Positions 1-7,337 of a stretch of DNA of 33,632 bases are shown one piece after another (the first letter of the stretch is position 1; each line of letters begins with the position of its first letter). Position numbers and translations under genes: made by a program. This DNA is from Actinomycetes bacterium (GTDB taxonomy: Bacteria > Actinomycetota > Acidimicrobiia > Acidimicrobiales > Bog-793), in assembly GCA_021809425.1 (NCBI GenBank), contig JAKBAA010000036.1, positions 1 to 33,632 of the forward strand, read 5' to 3'. The notes under the pieces were generated by a model. That model saw only the letters and a program-made list of their open reading frames with translations. It was not told the origin of the DNA and made no database searches.

Positions 1-729
1 CGCCACTCAGCCACCATCGAGGAGCGCTTCGGCCTCCGTCCCGGCCAGGGGCTCGACATCGAGATCCTGGGCGGCACCGACGGCATCGCCGGCGGGGGGT
101 TCCTTTACACGAACCGTGACACCGTGAGCGTCGGGGCCGTGCTCAGCCTGGAGGGCCTGGCCGCCGCACGGCGCCGGCCGGAGGAGATCGTCGGCGCGCT
201 GAAGGCGCATCCGGCGATCGCCCCGTACCTGCGGGGCGCCGAGCTCAAGGAGTGGGCAGCCCATCTCATCCCCGAGGGCGGTCTCGACGCCATGCCGGCG
301 CTCGCCGCCGACGGGCTGCTCGTCGCCGGCGACGCCGCCGGCATGACGCTGGCAGCGGGCATCTGGCTCGAGGGGGTCAACTTCGCCATCGGCTCCGGCC
401 TCGAGGCCGGCCGTTCGGCGGCGGCGGCGGTGGCGGCCGGCGACACGAGCGCCGCCGGCCTCGCCGGCTACCGGAAGGCGCTCGAGGCGAGCTTCGTGCT
501 CGCCGACCACGCCCGGCTGCGGCGGGCGCCGGCACTCGTGCTGTCGGAGCGTGTCCAGGCGCGCTACCCGGGCCTCGTCGGCGACCTGCTCGAGGAGCTG
601 TTCACCGTCGACAACCCGCGCCCGAAGCCGGGGGTCCTGGCCCTGCTGCGGCGGGCCGCCCGTGCCAACCGGGTACGGCTGTGGGACCTCGCCACCGACG
701 GGGTGCGCGCGGCACGGGTGTTCCGGTGA
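1..729 (+). CDS. fixC: FixC-like FAD-dependent electron-transfer-flavoprotein:quinone oxidoreductase (3' part)
   Basis: The frame is open from the first base, so the N-terminal FAD-binding Rossmann part lies outside the window; about 242 residues are visible. They contain the C-terminal FAD-contact stretch LLVAGDAAGM followed by GIWLEGVNFAIGSG, which is typical of FixC/ETF-QO flavoproteins that pass electrons from ETF to membrane quinone. The next gene encodes a FixX-type ferredoxin whose GTG overlaps this stop codon (GTGA), and an ETF beta gene follows, matching a fixABCX-like module. Because mftE and mftF come next in the same operon, I infer that it serves mycofactocin-linked redox chemistry. 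The family call is firm; the link to mycofactocin rests on context. Confidence 0.85.
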   Translation, partial: RHSATIEERFGLRPGQGLDIEILGGTDGIAGGGFLYTNRDTVSVGAVLSLEGLAAARRRPEEIVGALKAHPAIAPYLRGAELKEWAAHLIPEGGLDAMPALAADGLLVAGDAAGMTLAAGIWLEGVNFAIGSGLEAGRSAAAAVAAGDTSAAGLAGYRKALEASFVLADHARLRRAPALVLSERVQARYPGLVGDLLEELFTVDNPRPKPGVLALLRRAARANRVRLWDLATDGVRAARVFR

Positions 730-1037
730 GCGGTCCCGGGCCGGCGCCGGCCGGTGGCGAGATCGCCTTCGAGGATCGCATGGCGACCGTCGAGTTCCGG
801 GTGGCGGCGCACCCGCACATCGTCGTCGACGGGGAGGTGTGCCGGTCGTGCACCACGCGCGCCTGCGTGACGGCGTGCCCGGCCAACCTGTTCGCCCCGA
901 CCTCGGACGGGGGGATCCTGTTCAACTACGAGCAGTGCTTCGAGTGCGGGACGTGCTACATGGTGTGCAACGAGGCGGGGGCCATCGCCTGGAGTTACCC
1001 GGAGGGCGGCCACGGGGTGGTGTTCCGCCATGGCTGA
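726..1037 (+). CDS. fixX: FixX-like ferredoxin
   Basis: This is a 103-residue ferredoxin-like protein with two cysteine groups, C39-C42-C47-C51 (the last followed by Pro) and C71-C74-C77-C81, consistent with bound [4Fe-4S] iron-sulfur. Its C-terminus (WSYPEGGHGVVFRHG) is the usual FixX ending. The GTG start overlaps the fixC stop; the ATG at 780 would remove the conserved segment IAFEDRMATVEFRV, so GTG is preferred. FixX partners FixC in moving electrons from ETF to quinone. The stop overlaps the start of the ETF beta gene by 8 bases, so the genes are translationally coupled. Confidence 0.88.
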   Translation: MSGPGPAPAGGEIAFEDRMATVEFRVAAHPHIVVDGEVCRSCTTRACVTACPANLFAPTSDGGILFNYEQCFECGTCYMVCNEAGAIAWSYPEGGHGVVFRHG

Positions 1038-1992
1038 GGCCCGGCTCGCCGTCGCCTGCGTGGCGCCGGTCGACCTCCACGCCGAGGTCGACGGGTTGAC
1101 CGGCCGTGTCCACGTCGACCCCCGCGCGCTCGCCCTTCCCGCCGGCGACGCCGCGGCGGTGGAGCACGCCCTGCGCCTCGCCGCGGCGTACGGCCTCCGG
1201 CCGCTCGTCGTCGCCGCCGGCGGCCCCGACCTCGACCCGGTGCTCCGCGAGCTGGGCGGCGTCGGGGCCGACGTGCTGCGGGTCGACTGGCCGGTGAGCG
1301 CCGCCGACCGGGGCGGTCCGGTCGACGAGCTTGCCGCCGACGAGGCCGCCCTGGCCGCCGCCCTGGCCGACGCGCTGCGGGGCACCGGGTCGGTCGTGGA
1401 GGTGGTTGTCTGCGCCGACCGGTCCGCCGGCCGGGGGACCGGCGCCCTCCCGGCGTTCCTCGCCGGGGAGCTCGGGGTCGCGCAGGCGCTGGGCCTGGTG
1501 GCCCTCGAGGCCGAGCCGGCGCGGCAGGTGCTGCGGGCCGAGCGACGCCTCGAGGCGGGCCGGCGGGAGCTGCTCGAGGTGCCGCTGCCCGCCGTCTGCT
1601 CGGTCGAGGCAGCCGGGGTGCGCCTCCGTCGGGCCAGCCTGGCGGGGGCGCTCTCGGCCGCCGGGGCGCCCGTGGCGGTCCACCGCCCGCCGGCGGCCGG
1701 CCGGAGCGCGGTGCGGGTCCGGGGCAGCCGCCCCTACGTGCCGCGCCCCCGCCCCGTGCCGGCCCCGACCGGCTCGGCACGCGAGCGGCTGCTCGGGCTG
1801 ACCGGAGCGCTGTCGGAGCGGGAGCCACCGACGGTGCTCGGCCCGCTCGAGCCGGAGGCGGCGGCGGGCGCCCTGCTCGCCTACCTCGACCGAAACGGCT
1901 TCCCGCTGCCGGCCGCCACGCGGCCGTCCGGACAGCCGGCGCAGCCGGCGGCGGGGGCCGACGACCGGCCGGCCGGGGGCGCCGAGCGATGA
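1030..1992 (+). CDS. etfB: Electron transfer flavoprotein beta subunit, mycofactocin-linked
   Basis: A 320-residue EtfB/FixA-type protein. The N-terminal half has the nucleotide-binding-like fold pattern (AAAVEHALRLAAAYG, the CADRSAGRGTGALPAFLAGEL region), and the stretch LEAGRRELLEVPLPAVCSVE matches the beta-subunit signature region. A Pro/Arg-rich tail of about 90 residues follows, longer than in ordinary EtfB. ETF accepts electrons from flavin dehydrogenases and hands them to FixC/ETF-QO. No alpha subunit is visible here; it may lie just upstream of the window. The stop overlaps the mftE start (ATGA). From memory, ETF subunits do occur as mycofactocin neighbours in actinomycetes, which this operon fits. 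Confidence 0.82.
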   Translation: MAEARLAVACVAPVDLHAEVDGLTGRVHVDPRALALPAGDAAAVEHALRLAAAYGLRPLVVAAGGPDLDPVLRELGGVGADVLRVDWPVSAADRGGPVDELAADEAALAAALADALRGTGSVVEVVVCADRSAGRGTGALPAFLAGELGVAQALGLVALEAEPARQVLRAERRLEAGRRELLEVPLPAVCSVEAAGVRLRRASLAGALSAAGAPVAVHRPPAAGRSAVRVRGSRPYVPRPRPVPAPTGSARERLLGLTGALSEREPPTVLGPLEPEAAAGALLAYLDRNGFPLPAATRPSGQPAQPAAGADDRPAGGAER

Positions 1993-2678
1993 GCGAGCTC
2001 GCCGCTGCCACGAGCCCCGAGCTGGCGCGCTCGGGCGGCGTGCTGCTCGTCCCGGTCGGCTCGACCGAGCAGCACGGCCCCCACCTGCCGCTCGGCACCG
2101 ACACGCTCGTCGCCGAGGCGGTGGCGCGCCGGCTCGCCGCAGGGCTGCCCGGCGCCGTCGTGGCGCCCGCGCTGCCGTACGGGTCGAGCGGCGAGCACGC
2201 CGGGTTCGCCGGCACGGTGTCGATCGGCCAGGAGGCCCTTGAGGCCGTCGTCGTCGAGCTCGGTCGGTCCGCCTCGGCGACCTTCCCGGCGGTCGTGGTC
2301 GTCTCGGGCCACGGCGGCAACGCCGCGCCCTTGCGCCGCGCCGTCGGCCGCCTCGTCGCCGAGGGACGCCGGGCGCGCCTCGTCGCTCCGGCGTTCCACG
2401 GCGACGCCCACGCCGGCAGGACCGAGACGGCGCTCCTCCTTGCGCTCGCCCCCTCGCTCGTCCGGTCGGAGCAGGTCGCCGCCGGGGTGACGACGTCGCT
2501 GCCCGAGCTCCTCCCCGAGCTCCGCCGCAGCGGTGTCGCGGCGGTCTCGCCGAACGGCGTCCTCGGCGATCCCCGGGGTGCCACCGCCGAGGAGGGCCAC
2601 GCCCTCCTCGAGGCGGCGGTCGCCGGGCTGGCCGCCGACCTGCGTGCGTGGCTCGACGGGCAGGAGGTGGCGCCGTGA
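1989..2678 (+). CDS. mftE: Mycofactocin precursor peptide peptidase MftE (creatininase family)
   Basis: A 229-residue creatininase-fold metallohydrolase. Expected metal ligands are visible: E27 and H29 in STEQHGPHLP, D38 in LGTDT, H108 in SGHGGN and E146 in RTETALL. In mycofactocin biosynthesis MftE cleaves the MftC-modified MftA precursor to release the C-terminal Val-Tyr-derived core. Creatininase-family enzymes also occur elsewhere, but the adjacency to an MftF-type glycosyltransferase and an SDR of the mycofactocin kind makes MftE the best call. It overlaps etfB by four bases, and its 3' end contains the Shine-Dalgarno of the SDR gene. mftA, mftB, mftC and mftD are not in the window and would be expected upstream. 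Confidence 0.86.
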   Translation: MSELAAATSPELARSGGVLLVPVGSTEQHGPHLPLGTDTLVAEAVARRLAAGLPGAVVAPALPYGSSGEHAGFAGTVSIGQEALEAVVVELGRSASATFPAVVVVSGHGGNAAPLRRAVGRLVAEGRRARLVAPAFHGDAHAGRTETALLLALAPSLVRSEQVAAGVTTSLPELLPELRRSGVAAVSPNGVLGDPRGATAEEGHALLEAAVAGLAADLRAWLDGQEVAP

Positions 2679-3529
2679 GCCCGGTGGCCCTCGTCACGGG
2701 CGCGGCCGGGGCGATCGGTGGACGGACCGTCGTCGCGCTGGCCCGCGCCGGCTGGCAGGTGGTGGCGCTCGACCGGCCCGACGACGACGACCGGCTGCCC
2801 TACGCCGTCGCCGTGCCCGGCCGTCTCGAGGCGGTCGTCGCCGAGGCGGTCGCCGCGGCCCCGCCGGGCCGGCCGGGCCGGCCGGCTGCGCCGCCCGCCG
2901 TGGACGGCGCCGTGGACGGCGAGGCGGCGGTGGTCGCCTGGCCCGGCGACGCCGCCCATCTCGACGCGGTGGCCGGCGCCGTCGCCGAGGCGGAGCGGCG
3001 CTACGGCGGCCTCGACGCGGTGGTGGTCGCGGCGGGGGTCATCGCCGGTGGGGTGCCGAGCTGGGAGCTGCCGGTCGAGCAGGAGGCGGCCGTGCTCGAG
3101 GTGGACCTCGCCGCCGTCCTCGTGGCGGCCAGGGCCGGTGTGCCGGCCCTGCTGCGACGGCCGGTACCACGGCGGGGACGCTTCGTGGCGGTGGCCTCGG
3201 CGGCGGCCGTGCGAGGCCTCCCGATGCTCGGCGCCTACTGCGCCGCCAAGGCCGGTGTCGTCGGGTTCGTCCGGGCGCTCGCCGTCGAGCTGGGCGGGAC
3301 GGGGGTGACGGCGAACGCCGTCAGCCCGGGGTCGACCGACACACCCCTGCTCGCCGAGAGCGCCCGCCTCTACGGCATCGAGGGCGCGGCCGTCTTCGCC
3401 GGCCAGCAGCCGCTCGGCCGCCTGGTCGAGCCCGGTGAGGTCGCCGCCGCGATCGGCTTCCTCCTCTCCGACGACGCCGCCGCCGTCACCGGGGCCAACC
3501 TCGCCGTCGACGGCGGCCTGTCGCTGTGA
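2675..3529 (+). CDS. Mycofactocin-coupled SDR family oxidoreductase
   Basis: A 284-residue short-chain dehydrogenase with the nucleotide-binding motif TGAAGAIG near residue 8, the active-site pair YCAAK, and a typical SDR C-terminus (TGANLAVDGGLSL). The GTG at 2675 is chosen because it overlaps the mftE stop (GTGA) and has GGAGG at 2663-2667 ahead of it; the earlier GTG at 2648 lies inside mftE. An extra Pro/Gly-rich segment sits between the cofactor-binding half and the mid-domain, around residues 60-85. Mycofactocin-dependent SDRs are known for an insertion that traps NAD(H), so that mycofactocin is the external acceptor. The substrate cannot be read from sequence. Confidence 0.8.
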   Translation: MSPVALVTGAAGAIGGRTVVALARAGWQVVALDRPDDDDRLPYAVAVPGRLEAVVAEAVAAAPPGRPGRPAAPPAVDGAVDGEAAVVAWPGDAAHLDAVAGAVAEAERRYGGLDAVVVAAGVIAGGVPSWELPVEQEAAVLEVDLAAVLVAARAGVPALLRRPVPRRGRFVAVASAAAVRGLPMLGAYCAAKAGVVGFVRALAVELGGTGVTANAVSPGSTDTPLLAESARLYGIEGAAVFAGQQPLGRLVEPGEVAAAIGFLLSDDAAAVTGANLAVDGGLSL

Positions 3530-5061
3530 GGGCGCCGGCCCCCGGGTCGGCGGACGGGGCCCCTGCGGGGCTCGGCGCCCCTGCGGGGCTCGGCGCCCCT
3601 GCGGGGCTCGGCGGGCCGATCGAGCTCGACGACGCGGTAGAGCAGTACGCCGCGGGTGCCGTGCTGCTCGATCCCCGGGGGGCACGGCTCCTGCGGCTGT
3701 CGCCGGCGGGCCAGGAGGCGGTGCGCCGGCTCGGGACGGTCGCTGCCGGCTCGGCAGGGGAGGGGGCGCTGCGACGCCGGCTGCTCGCCGCCGGGCTCGC
3801 CCATCCCCGCCCCGGCGTCCCGCCGCCCGAGCTGGGCCAGAAGGTGTGCGTGCTGGTGCCGGTGCGCGACCGGCCGGAGGCGCTCGCCCGGTGCCTGGAC
3901 GCGGTGGCCCGGGCGGGCCCGAAGGGGCTCGAGGTGGTGGTGGTGGACGACGGCTCGCTCGAGCCGGCCCGCACGGCGGCGGTCGCCGCGGCAGCGGGCG
4001 CGCGGCTCGTGCGGCGTTCCGAGAGCGGCGGGCCGGCGGTGGCGCGCAACACCGGCCTGGCCGGTCTGGAGCGACCGCTCGTGGCCCTGCTCGACAGCGA
4101 CTGCCGGCCGGCGCCGGGCTGGCTGGAGCGCCTGGCCGGCCACCTCGACGACCCGTCGGTGGTGGCGGTGGCGCCGCGGGTGCGTGAGGTGCTCGACGGC
4201 GGGTCGGTCCGGGCGCGCTACGGGGCGTCCCGCTCGCCGCTCGACCTCGGCCCCCACCCCGCCGAGGTGACACCGGGCGGGCGGGTGTCGTACGTACCGA
4301 GCGCCGCATTGCTGCTGCGCCGGGAGGCGCTGGAGGTCGGCTTCGACCCCGGGCTGCGCTACGGCGAGGACGTCGACCTCGTCTGGCGGCTCCTCGCCGG
4401 CGGGGGGCGGGTGCGCTACGCCCCGGAAGCCCACGTCGAGCACGACGGTCCGGGCAGCTGGGCGGGGCTGCTCGGGCGGCGGTTCCGCTACGGGACGTCT
4501 GCCGGGCCGCTCGCCCGCCGCCACGGTTCGGCGCTCGCCCCCCTCCGCCTCGCGCCGGGGACGGCCGCCGGCGTGCTCGGCGCGCTCTCCGGGTGGCCGG
4601 GGCTCGCTGCCGGGAGCCTCGCCGTGGCGACGGTGCGCCTCGTGCGCCGGGTGGGTCCTGCCGGCGTGCCGGCCCGGCGGGCCGCCCGACTGGCGCTGGC
4701 GGGGACGGCCGGCGGGGCGGAGGCGGCCGGCCGCGCCGGCTGGATGCTCTTCGCCCCGCTGCTCGTGACGGCCGCCCGGCCCCGGTCGTCGCCGGAGGGA
4801 GCGCGGCGGCGGGTCGCCGTGGGCACCCCGGGGGCCCGACGTGTGGCTGCCGTTGCGCTCACCGTCGGGCCGCCGCTCCTCGAGTGGCGGCGGCGGCGCC
4901 CGCCGGTCGACCCGGTGCGCTACGGGGCGGCCTGCCTCGCCGACGACCTCGCCTACGGGGTGGGGGTGTGGTGGGGCGCGCTCACCTCGGGGACGGTCGA
5001 CCCGCTCCTGCCACGGCTCAGCCGCTCATCCCCCCGTCGATCGCCAGCGTGGCGGAGGTGA
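3526..5061 (+). CDS. mftF: Mycofactocin glycosyltransferase MftF
   Basis: A 511-residue protein. It has a low-complexity N-terminus with three tandem GAPAGL units, then a PqqD/MftB-like segment (about residues 30-95, IELDDAVEQYAAGAVLLDP). A GT2 glycosyltransferase domain begins at KVCVLVPVRDR, with VVVVDDGS, the metal-binding LLDSDC and the catalytic YGEDVDLVWRL, followed by an Ala/Leu-rich, partly hydrophobic C-terminus. MftF builds the glucose chain on the mycofactocin core. Its GTG overlaps the SDR stop codon. Its 3' end runs 44 bases into the convergent SDR gene, so the last residues are encoded opposite another coding sequence. N-terminal PqqD-like plus GT2 architecture is diagnostic for MftF. 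Confidence 0.87.
   Translation: MRAPAPGSADGAPAGLGAPAGLGAPAGLGGPIELDDAVEQYAAGAVLLDPRGARLLRLSPAGQEAVRRLGTVAAGSAGEGALRRRLLAAGLAHPRPGVPPPELGQKVCVLVPVRDRPEALARCLDAVARAGPKGLEVVVVDDGSLEPARTAAVAAAAGARLVRRSESGGPAVARNTGLAGLERPLVALLDSDCRPAPGWLERLAGHLDDPSVVAVAPRVREVLDGGSVRARYGASRSPLDLGPHPAEVTPGGRVSYVPSAALLLRREALEVGFDPGLRYGEDVDLVWRLLAGGGRVRYAPEAHVEHDGPGSWAGLLGRRFRYGTSAGPLARRHGSALAPLRLAPGTAAGVLGALSGWPGLAAGSLAVATVRLVRRVGPAGVPARRAARLALAGTAGGAEAAGRAGWMLFAPLLVTAARPRSSPEGARRRVAVGTPGARRVAAVALTVGPPLLEWRRRRPPVDPVRYGAACLADDLAYGVGVWWGALTSGTVDPLLPRLSRSSPRRSPAWRR
3560..3613 (+). repeat. Three-copy 18-bp in-frame tandem repeat in mftF
   Basis: The unit CCCCTGCGGGGCTCGGCG begins at 3560, 3578 and 3596 and is identical in all copies. 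It encodes a repeated six-residue Gly-Ala-Pro-Ala-Gly-Leu unit near the MftF N-terminus. The 18-bp unit keeps the reading frame, so copy number can change without breaking the protein. Confidence 0.9.
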
Positions 5062-5776
5062 CGAAGCGGCTCTCGTCGCTCACGAGGTAGGCGACGAGGC
5101 CGGCGATCTCCTCGGGAGCGGCGTGGCGGCCGAGCGGGATGCGGGCGTCGAAGGCTGCTGCCGCAGCCACCTGGTCGAGGCCGGTGGCGGCCATCTCGAT
5201 GCCGTGCTGGAAGGCCGTGTCGGTCGGTCCGGGGTGGATCGTGTTCACCCGGATCCGCCGCTCGGCCAGCTCGCGGGCGAGGGAGCGGGCGAGGCCGACG
5301 AGGGCGTGCTTGGCGGCCGAGTAGGCGGCCGAGTTGGGGGCGGCGCGCAGCCCGACGGTGCTCGAGCACACGACGATGCTGCCGCCGTCGCGCAGCACCG
5401 GGATGGCGTGCTTGGCGACGAGGAAGGTGCCGAGCACGTGCACCTCGAGGACGCGGGCGAAGACGTCACGAGGGTAGGCCGAGACCGGGGCCACGGCGCC
5501 GGGGATCCCGGCGTTGGCGAAGACGGCGTCGATCGTGCCGCCGTTGCGGTCGGCCGCCTCGGCGACGGCGGCAGCGACGGCCGCCTCGTCGGTGACGTCG
5601 GCGACCGACGTGCCGGCGCCTTCGTGCAGGGCGCCGGCCGCCGCCGCCAGCCCGGCGGCGTCGAGGTCGACGAGGTGCACCCGCGCCCCCTCGGCGACGA
5701 GGCGGTGCGCCGTCGCGAGCCCGATGCCGCTCGCCCCGCCGGTGACGAGGACGGCCTTGCCGTCGAGCCGGCTCAT
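5018..5776 (-). CDS. SDR family oxidoreductase
   Basis: A 252-residue classical short-chain dehydrogenase: TGGASGIG cofactor motif near residue 12, NAG motif (FANAG), catalytic Ser in VVCSSTVG, YSAAK active-site pair, and a C-terminus ending TLAIDGGMSG. Asp after the beta-2 strand (VHLVDLD) suggests NAD(H) rather than NADP(H). It is the second gene of a two-gene minus-strand operon: its ATG overlaps the stop of the alcohol dehydrogenase gene (ATGA). It lacks the insertion seen in the mycofactocin SDR upstream, so direct coupling to that cofactor is uncertain. The gene ends inside mftF on the other strand (44-bp tail overlap). Confidence 0.88.
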   Translation of the reverse strand: MSRLDGKAVLVTGGASGIGLATAHRLVAEGARVHLVDLDAAGLAAAAGALHEGAGTSVADVTDEAAVAAAVAEAADRNGGTIDAVFANAGIPGAVAPVSAYPRDVFARVLEVHVLGTFLVAKHAIPVLRDGGSIVVCSSTVGLRAAPNSAAYSAAKHALVGLARSLARELAERRIRVNTIHPGPTDTAFQHGIEMAATGLDQVAAAAAFDARIPLGRHAAPEEIAGLVAYLVSDESRFVTSATLAIDGGMSG

Positions 5777-6888
5777 CGGGCAGCTGCCCGGTCCATCTCG
5801 ACGACGGCTCGGCCGACGACCTCGCCACGGCGCAGGCGGGCGAACGCCTCGTCGACGTCGTCCAGGCGGTGATGCTCGCTGACGGTCGCGGCCAGGTCGA
5901 TCCTGCCGTCGGCCGCCATCGCCATGAGCGCCGGGAGCGCCTCCTGGGGGCGGGCGCCGAACGAGCCGAGCAGACGCAGCTTGCGCCGGACGAGCCGGGT
6001 GATCTCGACCTCGCCGACCATGCCGGTCGGTGCGATGCCCACCATGACCGCCGCCCCGCCGTCGGCGCACATCTCGGTGGCCTGGCGGAAGGTCTGGGGC
6101 CGCCCGATCGCCTCGAAGACGACGTCGACGCCGGCGCCGTCGGTGAGCTCCCGAAGGCGCGCCACCGGGTCGCCGGCCGAGGCGTCGATCCCGTCGGTGG
6201 CGCCGAGCCGGCGGGCGGCGGCCAGCTTGGCGTCGTCGAGGTCGACCGCGACCACCCGCTCGGCGCCGAGCGCCCGGCAGACCTGCACGAGGCTCGATCC
6301 GACGCCGCCGGTCCCGAGCACGGCGACGGTCGCCCCGGGGGCGACGCCGGCGACGGTGTGGGCCGCCCCGTAGGCGGTGAGGAGGGCGCAGCCGAGGATG
6401 GCCGAGTCGACGAGCGGCAGGCGGTCGTCGAGGGGGGCCGCAGCGAGGGCCGGCATGACGCAGCGTTCGGCCATGGCGGCCATGGAGTACATCCAGACCG
6501 GCTCGCCGTCGGCGTCGAACAGGCGGGTGGTGCCGTCGTAGAGCGTTCCGGAGAGGCGGTTCTTCGCGAAGAACTCCTCGCACAGCTCCGATCGGCCGGC
6601 CCGGCACAGCGCGCAGCGCCCGCACGGCATGATGAACGCCCCGACGACCCGCTGGCCAGGCCGCACGTGCTCGACGCCGGCGCCCACCTCGAGCACGGTG
6701 CCCGACATCTCGTGGCCGAGGACGCAAGGGAACGGGAAGGCGACGGAGCCGTCGTGGATGTGCAGGTCGGTGTGGCACACCCCGGTGGCGGCCACCTGGA
6801 CGAGGATCTCGCCCTCCTTGGCAGTGGGGTCGGCCAGCTCCTCGACGCGGAACGGCCCGGAACGCTCACGGACGACAGCAGCACGCAT
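5773..6888 (-). CDS. Zinc-dependent alcohol dehydrogenase (MDR family)
   Basis: A 371-residue zinc alcohol dehydrogenase. Catalytic zinc ligands are visible as C38 (GVCHTD) and H59-E60 (LGHE); the structural zinc lobe has C89, C92, C95 and C103. The NAD-binding motif is GTGGVGSSLVQ, and VVAVDLDDAKL supports NAD preference. It would oxidise alcohols or reduce aldehydes. Some actinobacterial ADHs of this type work with nonexchangeable nicotinamide and mycofactocin; proximity to the mft genes makes that possible here but is not proof. No good Shine-Dalgarno precedes the ATG; TACGGT lies 8 bases upstream, so the mRNA may be leaderless. It is the first gene of the operon with the SDR. Confidence 0.85.
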   Translation of the reverse strand: MRAAVVRERSGPFRVEELADPTAKEGEILVQVAATGVCHTDLHIHDGSVAFPFPCVLGHEMSGTVLEVGAGVEHVRPGQRVVGAFIMPCGRCALCRAGRSELCEEFFAKNRLSGTLYDGTTRLFDADGEPVWMYSMAAMAERCVMPALAAAPLDDRLPLVDSAILGCALLTAYGAAHTVAGVAPGATVAVLGTGGVGSSLVQVCRALGAERVVAVDLDDAKLAAARRLGATDGIDASAGDPVARLRELTDGAGVDVVFEAIGRPQTFRQATEMCADGGAAVMVGIAPTGMVGEVEITRLVRRKLRLLGSFGARPQEALPALMAMAADGRIDLAATVSEHHRLDDVDEAFARLRRGEVVGRAVVEMDRAAAR

Positions 6889-7337
6889 GGCTCCGTACCG
6901 TAGCGGGAGCCGGCCCGGAGACGAGGGTGGCCGCGACGCCGGGGGGTCGCCGGTCGTCTTGACAGTGGAAGTGCGGCCAGCGAAGATGGCACAGATCGCA
7001 CAAACGTTCGTCCTGCGAACGAAATGCGAGGACGGCCGGGCCGGTGCCCGGTACCGGCTCCGACGCGACCGGCTGGGGGGAAGACGAGGGCACGAGGCCG
7101 ACACGACGGGCGCAGCGCGCCGTTGCCGATCGTTGCGCGCCGGTGGCGGAGCACGCTGCCGCGCCCGCGCGAAGCTCCAGGGCGCGGTGGCCACGTGCCG
7201 CACGTCGGTCACGGCACGCGACGAGCAGGAGGTTGACTGGGGGAGACGAGACCGCAGGGAGCAACCGTGCCCTGGGCGGGCAGCCCGATCTGCGGCGGCG
7301 CTCGGGGCGCATCAGGGATCGACAGGGGGAACATTCA
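6889..7337. promoter_or_regulatory. Divergent intergenic region between alcohol dehydrogenase and livK
   Basis: A 449-bp stretch with no convincing gene. It holds an inverted repeat, CGTTCG-5-CGAACG, at 7005-7021; a TTGACA hexamer at 6959-6964 on the plus strand without a clear -10 partner; a second inverted repeat CGTGCCG/CGGCACG at 7194-7218; and the livK Shine-Dalgarno at 7323-7329. Promoters for both flanking operons are expected here. Confidence 0.5.
7005..7021. promoter_or_regulatory. Inverted repeat, candidate operator
   Basis: CGTTCG, five bases, CGAACG forms a 6+6 dyad in the divergent spacer. Its arms are turned outward relative to the actinobacterial SOS box, so it is not a LexA site. 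It could bind a TetR-type or similar dimeric regulator; no regulator gene is adjacent. Confidence 0.4.

Noticed and set aside
2648-2674. Earlier GTG start for the mycofactocin SDR
   Set aside because: It lies inside mftE before the GGAGG site; the GTG at 2675 has that site and the GTGA overlap.
3560-3613. CRISPR-like array
   Set aside because: It is an 18-bp coding tandem repeat without spacers; no CRISPR or cas gene was seen in the window.
995-4309. Very long minus-strand open frame (1104 codons) across the mft operon
   Set aside because: Arg/Pro/Ala-rich low-complexity translation typical of the opposite strand of high-GC genes; the plus-strand genes have clear family motifs.
7005-7021. 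Second SOS box
   Set aside because: The arms are inverted (GTTCG...CGAAC) compared with the LexA consensus (CGAAC...GTTCG).
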